From NCBI GenBank assembly GCA_903934295.1, contig CAIZNI010000065.1:1-64000 (forward strand): DNA of 64,000 nucleotides, written 5' to 3'. The translations under genes and the position numbers were made by a program. A model generated the notes under the pieces. That model was not told the DNA's origin. It did no database searches and saw nothing but the letters and a program-made list of their open reading frames with translations. The stretch comes from an uncultured beta proteobacterium. Lineage in GTDB: Bacteria > Pseudomonadota > Gammaproteobacteria > Burkholderiales > Burkholderiaceae_E. How positions within the stretch are numbered: the stretch's first letter is position 1; every line of letters starts with the position of its first letter. Shown here in pieces: positions 60,087 to 64,000 of this stretch.

Positions 60087-61580
60087 TCAGAAGAGGCTGC
60101 CTTGCCCGTCATCCGCGACGGGCGCCGGGGCAGACCGGCTGCGCGTCTTTCTCTGCCCGGTGGGCGGCAGGCCGCTGCGCCGTGAGCCGTGTTTCTGCTG
60201 GATGGCGCCGGCCTCGTCGCGTGCGTGGGTGGTGCCGCGCAGGCCGTAGAGCCGCTCCTTGGCGAAGGCGAGGGCGCTGCGCTCCTCGACGATGGGGGCC
60301 GGATACGCGTCGGTGCCGAACTCGGGCACCCACTGGCGGACGAAATCGCCTTGCGGGTCGTGTTCCTGGGCCGGGCGGGTCGGCGAGTAGATCCGCAGGG
60401 TGTTGATGCCGGTGGTACCCGACTGCATCTGCATCTGGCTCCAGTGGATGCCGGGCTCGAAATCCAGGAATTGCCGCGCGAGAAACAGGCCGGGTTCGCG
60501 CCAGTGCAGCCACAGGTGGTAGGCGGCGAAACTGACGAGCATCGCCCGCATGCGGAAGTTCAGCCAGCCGGTGGCCACGAGCTGGCGCATGCAGGCGTCG
60601 ACCATCGGAAAACCCGTGCGCCCCTCGCGCCAGGCCTGCAGGCGCTCGTGATCGATCGCGCGCAGGTCGGTGCCGTCGCCCGCGCGCAGGCCATCGGCGG
60701 TGCGCGCGAAGTTGCGCCATTCGATGGCCGGTTCGTCTTCCAGCTTCTGCATGAAGTGGCAGTGCCAGCGCAGCCGGCTGGCGAAGCCGCGCATCCCGTA
60801 GGCCATCTCGCGATCGCCGGTGTCGGCGATGGCGGTCTCGGTGGCCTGGTGCACCGTGCGCATCGAGACGGTGCCGAAGGCGAGGTGTTCCGAGAGGCGA
60901 CTGCAGCCGGTCTGGGCGGTCAGGGGGCTGGACAGGTTGCGCCGATAGCCGAGCGCCCGGTGACCCAGGAAGCTGGCGAGCACTGTCCGCCCCGCCGACT
61001 CGCCGCCCGGCGGCGTGTCGGGCGCGTCGGCCACGCCGAGCGCTCGCAGCGTGGGCAGTTCGGTGGGCATTGAAGCCGGCGAAAACCCCGCCGCCGCGCG
61101 AAACCCCGCGGGTTCGGGCAGGCAGGGCGCGTTCATTCGCTGCTGCCACCGGCCGGCCCAGCCGCGTCGATCCTTCAGGCACCGCACCACGCCGGTCTGG
61201 GCGAACTCGGTCCACGTCACGCCCTGCGCGGTGCACCAGCGCGCGACCGACTTGTCGCGCTCATAGCTCCAGCCGGCGCCGGTCTCCTCGTGGCTGAGCA
61301 GTTGCGAATAGGCGAACTCGCACCGCAGGCCGGCGAGCACCTCGACCGCATCGCCGACGCGCACCAGCAGCGCCAGACCGCGGGCGGCGAGGGCGTCGCG
61401 CAGCGGCACCAGGCATTTCATCAGCCAGGCCACGTGGCGGGGATGGCACTCCGGACTGGTCAGCCAGGCCGGTTCAACGATGAACACCGCCAGCGCGGCC
61501 TCGCACTGCGCAGCGGCGATCAGCGGCGCATGGTCGGCCACGCGCAGATCGCGTTTGAACCAGACGAGCGCGGCGGTCAT
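60087..61580 (-). CDS. Cryptochrome/deoxyribodipyrimidine photolyase family protein
   Basis: 497 residues. N-terminal photolyase fold ([20 protein letters not shown]) and C-terminal FAD-binding helical domain ([72 protein letters not shown]). It uses light to split pyrimidine dimers or acts as a light sensor; the class is not certain. The ATG at 61580 overlaps the upstream CIA30 gene by 4 nt. The last 45 residues are a basic, disordered tail. Confidence 0.93.
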   Translation of the reverse strand: MTAALVWFKRDLRVADHAPLIAAAQCEAALAVFIVEPAWLTSPECHPRHVAWLMKCLVPLRDALAARGLALLVRVGDAVEVLAGLRCEFAYSQLLSHEETGAGWSYERDKSVARWCTAQGVTWTEFAQTGVVRCLKDRRGWAGRWQQRMNAPCLPEPAGFRAAAGFSPASMPTELPTLRALGVADAPDTPPGGESAGRTVLASFLGHRALGYRRNLSSPLTAQTGCSRLSEHLAFGTVSMRTVHQATETAIADTGDREMAYGMRGFASRLRWHCHFMQKLEDEPAIEWRNFARTADGLRAGDGTDLRAIDHERLQAWREGRTGFPMVDACMRQLVATGWLNFRMRAMLVSFAAYHLWLHWREPGLFLARQFLDFEPGIHWSQMQMQSGTTGINTLRIYSPTRPAQEHDPQGDFVRQWVPEFGTDAYPAPIVEERSALAFAKERLYGLRGTTHARDEAGAIQQKHGSRRSGLPPTGQRKTRSRSAPAPVADDGQGSLF

Positions 61581-62107
61581 CGCTGAAGCGGGGTACCCGT
61601 CGCGTCGGTGCCGATCAGGCTGATGTGACGAACCTCGAGTGCGAACGGCCCTGCCTGCCGGTCGGCGATCATGAGGCCGACCTGGCGGATGGCTGCCGGG
61701 TCGAGTGCCGGCGCGCCGGCCACCTCGCGGCCGCGGAAGGTGGCGCGAAAGGCCGCGAGCGGCAGGTGCAGCGTCTGCCAGCCTGGGCTCGCCGGGGTGA
61801 AGCCGAACTGGTAATTCAGGCTGTCGAAACCGTCGTCGGTCAGCAGGCTCAGCTTGAACGAGGGGCCGCTGCCGCGAACCTCGATCAAGCAGGTGGTCGC
61901 GCCGGCCAGGCCCCGCTCGCCTGGGTTCGAGCGCACCGAGGCGAAGCCGCCGTTGCGCGCCAGCGAAACCTCGCCCTCGAAGACCGCATGGCCGTTCGGA
62001 TCGAAGCGCAGGCGACTTTGCGAAACGCCGCCCATGACGCGATCGTCGATGGCCTGCCATGCCTTGACGGCAGCGGGGTCGGCGAAGTCGAAAAGCTGTT
62101 TGTGCAT
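61577..62107 (-). CDS. CIA30-like protein
   Basis: 176 residues: [20 protein letters not shown] then VSQSRL and [18 protein letters not shown], the pattern of the CIA30 (complex I intermediate-associated 30) beta-sandwich family. Bacterial members are of unknown function. Its stop overlaps the photolyase start (ATGA) and the two are probably co-expressed; CIA30-photolyase pairing suggests a role in light or stress response, not in complex I. Confidence 0.88.
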   Translation of the reverse strand: MHKQLFDFADPAAVKAWQAIDDRVMGGVSQSRLRFDPNGHAVFEGEVSLARNGGFASVRSNPGERGLAGATTCLIEVRGSGPSFKLSLLTDDGFDSLNYQFGFTPASPGWQTLHLPLAAFRATFRGREVAGAPALDPAAIRQVGLMIADRQAGPFALEVRHISLIGTDATGTPLQR

Positions 62108-62276
62108 GGGGGGCAGAGGCGGTTCGGGTTGGCCGCCGTCGTAGCGTCAGCCAACGGCATGAAGAGCCGGGATTGTGAGTCATGTGGCGCTTTCGCGCCT
62201 TTTGGGCCCAACCCCGCCCGGGTTGATACCGGGGTTCGTGGTCGAGAGGTCGATGGTGAGGTGCTGCGCGCCGACC

Positions 62277-62307
62277 CGGATCCCGGACCGCTGCTGTCCG
62301 GGATCCG
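62277..62307. repeat. Perfect 12-bp inverted repeat
   Basis: CGGATCCCGGAC-CGCTGCT-GTCCGGGATCCG: 12-bp arms and 7-nt loop in the gene-free stretch 62108-62378 upstream of the CIA30 gene. No T-tract on either side. It could be a cruciform-forming operator, a REP-like element or a weak terminator. Nothing else stands out in this 271-bp interval. Confidence 0.6.
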
Positions 62308-62378
62308 CCTGATCCGATTGTCCGCCGGGTCGACGGCGTAATACAGTTGGGCCGTCTTCGCGGCTGGCTGACCGCACA

Positions 62379-62846
62379 GTGGCGCAATTCGTCCCGCCGC
62401 TCTGCCAGCCGAAAGCATCGACCGGCCGCGCCGAATGGTCATTGATTTCCGGAGAACGCCATGTCTTGCCTCCTGCGCCTCACCCCGGCAGCTCCTTCAA
62501 CGTGTTTGTGCACAGTCCCGAACTCGGCGAAGACCTCCGGAAGGTGGGCAGCTACCGCTGCTTCAAGAGCACCCTCGGCCGCAGCCTCAGCGAACGGGCG
62601 ATCCTGGTGACCGCCCGCTACTGGAGGGCGCGGTACGAATGGCATGCGCCTCACCGGCTGGCGCTGCAGGCCGGTCTGGATCCGAAAATTGCCGCGGACT
62701 TTGCGCAAGGGTGCCGGCCCGCCGGCATGAAGCCGGATGAAGCGGCGGTCTACACCGTCAACCATGAGCGGCATCACGACAAGCGGGTGAGCGCCGTCTG
62801 GACCGGTGTTCCTGAAAGGCTCGCGAGCCAGCGGGGCGCGCGATGA
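62379..62846 (+). pseudogene. Truncated carboxymuconolactone decarboxylase-like gene
   Basis: 155 codons. The middle (about residues 38-125) follows the CMD family: SSFNVFVHSPELGEDLRKVG, LSERAILVTARYWRARYEWH, LALQAGLDPKIAADF and KPDEAAVYTVNHERHH. The N-terminal 37 residues do not fit the family and the C-terminus ends where relatives have some 50 further residues, running into the hydrolase start by a 4-nt overlap. The family also lacks the CxxC peroxidase motif here. Probably a decayed gene; a small real protein cannot be excluded. Confidence 0.6.
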
Positions 62847-63739
62847 GGCGATATTCGATCCGGGCGGGTGTACTGCAGGTCGAGGTCCTCGAGCACGGCT
62901 CACCCCACGGCTGGCCTTGCGTCATGGGTCACGGCTTTCCCTACGACGTGCATACTTACGACGAGACTGCCCAACTGCTGGCGCAGGCTGGCGCGCGGGT
63001 GATCGTCCCCTGGCTGCGCGGTTTCGGGCCGACCCGGTTCCTGTCGCCCGACACGCCGCGCTCGGGCGAGCAGGCGGTGCTCGGCGCCGATCTGCTCGCG
63101 TTGCTCGATGCGCTGCAGATCGAGCGTGCGGTGCTGGGCGGCTACGACTGGGGCGGTCGCGCCTGCTGCGTGGTGTCGGCCCTGTGGCCGCAGCGGGTGG
63201 TCGCGCTGGTGTCGGCCAACACCTACAACATTCAGAACATCGCGCGCGCGATGGAGCCGGCAGCCACCGCCGCCGAGGAGGCGGCGCTCTGGTACCAGTA
63301 CTACTTCCAGTGCGAACGCGGCCAGCGCGGCCTGGCCCGCAATCGTCAGGACATCGCGCGCCAGCTGTGGCGGATGTGGTCGCCGACCTGGGCCTTCGAC
63401 GAAGAGACGTTTCTGCGCAGCGCGCCGGCGTTCGACAACCCGGATTTCGTCGAGGTGGTGATCCACTCGTATCGGCATCGTTTCGGGGCGGTGCCCGGCG
63501 ACCCGTCGGTGGCCGACATCGAGGCGCGGCTGGCGGCGCAGCCGGTGATCACCGTGCCTGCGGTCACCCTCGACGGCACGGCCGATGGCTTGCGCACCGA
63601 CACCACCAGCGGTGCGCCGAAGTTCACCGGTCCGCATGAGCACCGGTTCCTCGCGGGCTGCGGTCACAACCCGCCCCAGGAGCGTGCGCGCGAGTGGGCC
63701 GATGCGGTGTTGCGGGCGCGGGAGCTGGCGGGGCTCTGA
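62843..63739 (+). CDS. Alpha/beta hydrolase (epoxide hydrolase/dehalogenase-like)
   Basis: 298 residues. Oxyanion motif VMGHGFPYDVHTY, nucleophile elbow GGYDWGGRACC, and a C-terminal HEHRFLAGCGHNPPQE with the catalytic His. The nucleophile is Asp rather than Ser, which points to epoxide hydrolases, haloalkane or fluoroacetate dehalogenases. The substrate is unknown. The start overlaps the truncated gene by 4 nt (ATGA), suggesting a former two-gene operon. Confidence 0.88.
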   Translation: MRRYSIRAGVLQVEVLEHGSPHGWPCVMGHGFPYDVHTYDETAQLLAQAGARVIVPWLRGFGPTRFLSPDTPRSGEQAVLGADLLALLDALQIERAVLGGYDWGGRACCVVSALWPQRVVALVSANTYNIQNIARAMEPAATAAEEAALWYQYYFQCERGQRGLARNRQDIARQLWRMWSPTWAFDEETFLRSAPAFDNPDFVEVVIHSYRHRFGAVPGDPSVADIEARLAAQPVITVPAVTLDGTADGLRTDTTSGAPKFTGPHEHRFLAGCGHNPPQERAREWADAVLRARELAGL

Positions 63740-63778
63740 CGCCGCCGCCTTTCGGCTCAGCCGCAGCCGCTGGGCTGA

Positions 63779-64000
63779 TCAGTCAGCGAAGCCGACGAAA
63801 ACCACCGCTTCGTCGATCGACTTGCGCTGCGAGACGACGGCGTTCGCCGGGAATGTCTCGTCCGGCCAGCCCATCGCGATGCAGGTCTGGATCACCTGAT
63901 CGTCGGGGATGCCGGCCTGCTCGCGCACGACCGGCGACTGCATGATGCCCTGACTGTTGATGACGCAGCCCAGCCCGCGTGACCAGGCGGCATTGACGAT
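63779..64000 (-). CDS. Nitroreductase family protein, C-terminal part
   Basis: 73 codons and a stop; the 5' part lies outside the window. IVNAAWSRGLGCVINSQGIM, then IPDDQVIQTCIAMGWPDETF and NAVVSQRKSIDEAVVFVGFA match the end of FMN-dependent nitroreductases (AARSLGLGT- and MGYPDE-type motifs). It ends 40 nt from the hydrolase stop, convergent. The substrate cannot be judged from the fragment. Confidence 0.85.
   Translation of the reverse strand: MVNAAWSRGLGCVINSQGIMQSPVVREQAGIPDDQVIQTCIAMGWPDETFPANAVVSQRKSIDEAVVFVGFAD

Overview
The window is GC-rich chromosomal DNA of a betaproteobacterium, most likely order Burkholderiales; I cannot name the genus. The case rests on gene order: aceE-aceF-lpdA with a lipoyl domain fused to E3, argH next to algZ-algR-hemC-hemD-hemX-hemY, and trxB / crp-like / ftsK-lolA-...-rarA-serS. 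Two segments look like ordinary core chromosome (about 1-41.5 kb and 56.4-64 kb). Between them lies an accessory stretch (about 41.5-56.4 kb) that starts at a tRNA-Ser gene and is rich in toxin-antitoxin genes, gene remnants and unusual regulatory DNA.

Layout. 1-1.9 kb: PAS-type membrane sensor, divergent from the pyruvate dehydrogenase operon (aceE, aceF, lpdA; 2.1-8.1 kb), followed by argC. 9.2-12.6 kb: a TRAP uptake system whose binding protein resembles TakP and is convergent to the two membrane subunits. 12.7-20.4 kb: argH, divergent from a LytS/AlgR two-component pair that runs into heme biosynthesis hemC-D-X-Y. 20.4-26.7 kb: short-chain dehydrogenase, aldehyde dehydrogenase, inorganic pyrophosphatase, a FemAB/GNAT-like protein, NAD synthetase and PII. 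26.7-32 kb: DUF4126, DUF3445, MocA-like, BaiN-like, Smr and thioredoxin reductase. 32-41.3 kb: Crp/Fnr regulator, ftsK, lolA, a two-gene insertion (D-serine dehydratase-like enzyme plus MFS transporter), rarA and serS, then tRNA-Ser(CGA).

Accessory region. VapBC and a HigBA-like pair (its toxin frameshifted) flank an acyltransferase, with tRNA 3'-end-like fragments between. After an MFS gene comes the most interesting block: an ECF sigma factor and NrsF-type membrane anti-sigma factor, divergent from an operon encoding an ArsS-like radical SAM enzyme, a TVP38-flavoprotein disulfide reductase fusion, DUF547 and DUF3047 proteins, with the start of a lost glycosyltransferase between the last two. 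Both divergent units carry the same element, CACGATGTAACC-N16-CGAA, which matches the promoter type known for SigF/NrsF systems. The sigma factor therefore probably controls itself and the radical SAM operon, possibly in response to metal, arsenic or oxidative stress. Next come a regulator joining a Clp-N-like region to an excisionase-type HTH, a DUF4242 protein and a DsrE-like protein. Further right are an AT-rich palindrome, a small gene whose strong ribosome-binding site is buried in a hairpin, and a truncated thioesterase.

56.4-64 kb holds a chemoreceptor, a RidA-like protein, an M20 peptidase, a photolyase/cryptochrome with an overlapping CIA30 gene, a truncated carboxymuconolactone decarboxylase-like gene, an alpha/beta hydrolase and the end of a nitroreductase. 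No CRISPR array, rRNA, intact insertion sequence, integrase or phage structural gene was seen.
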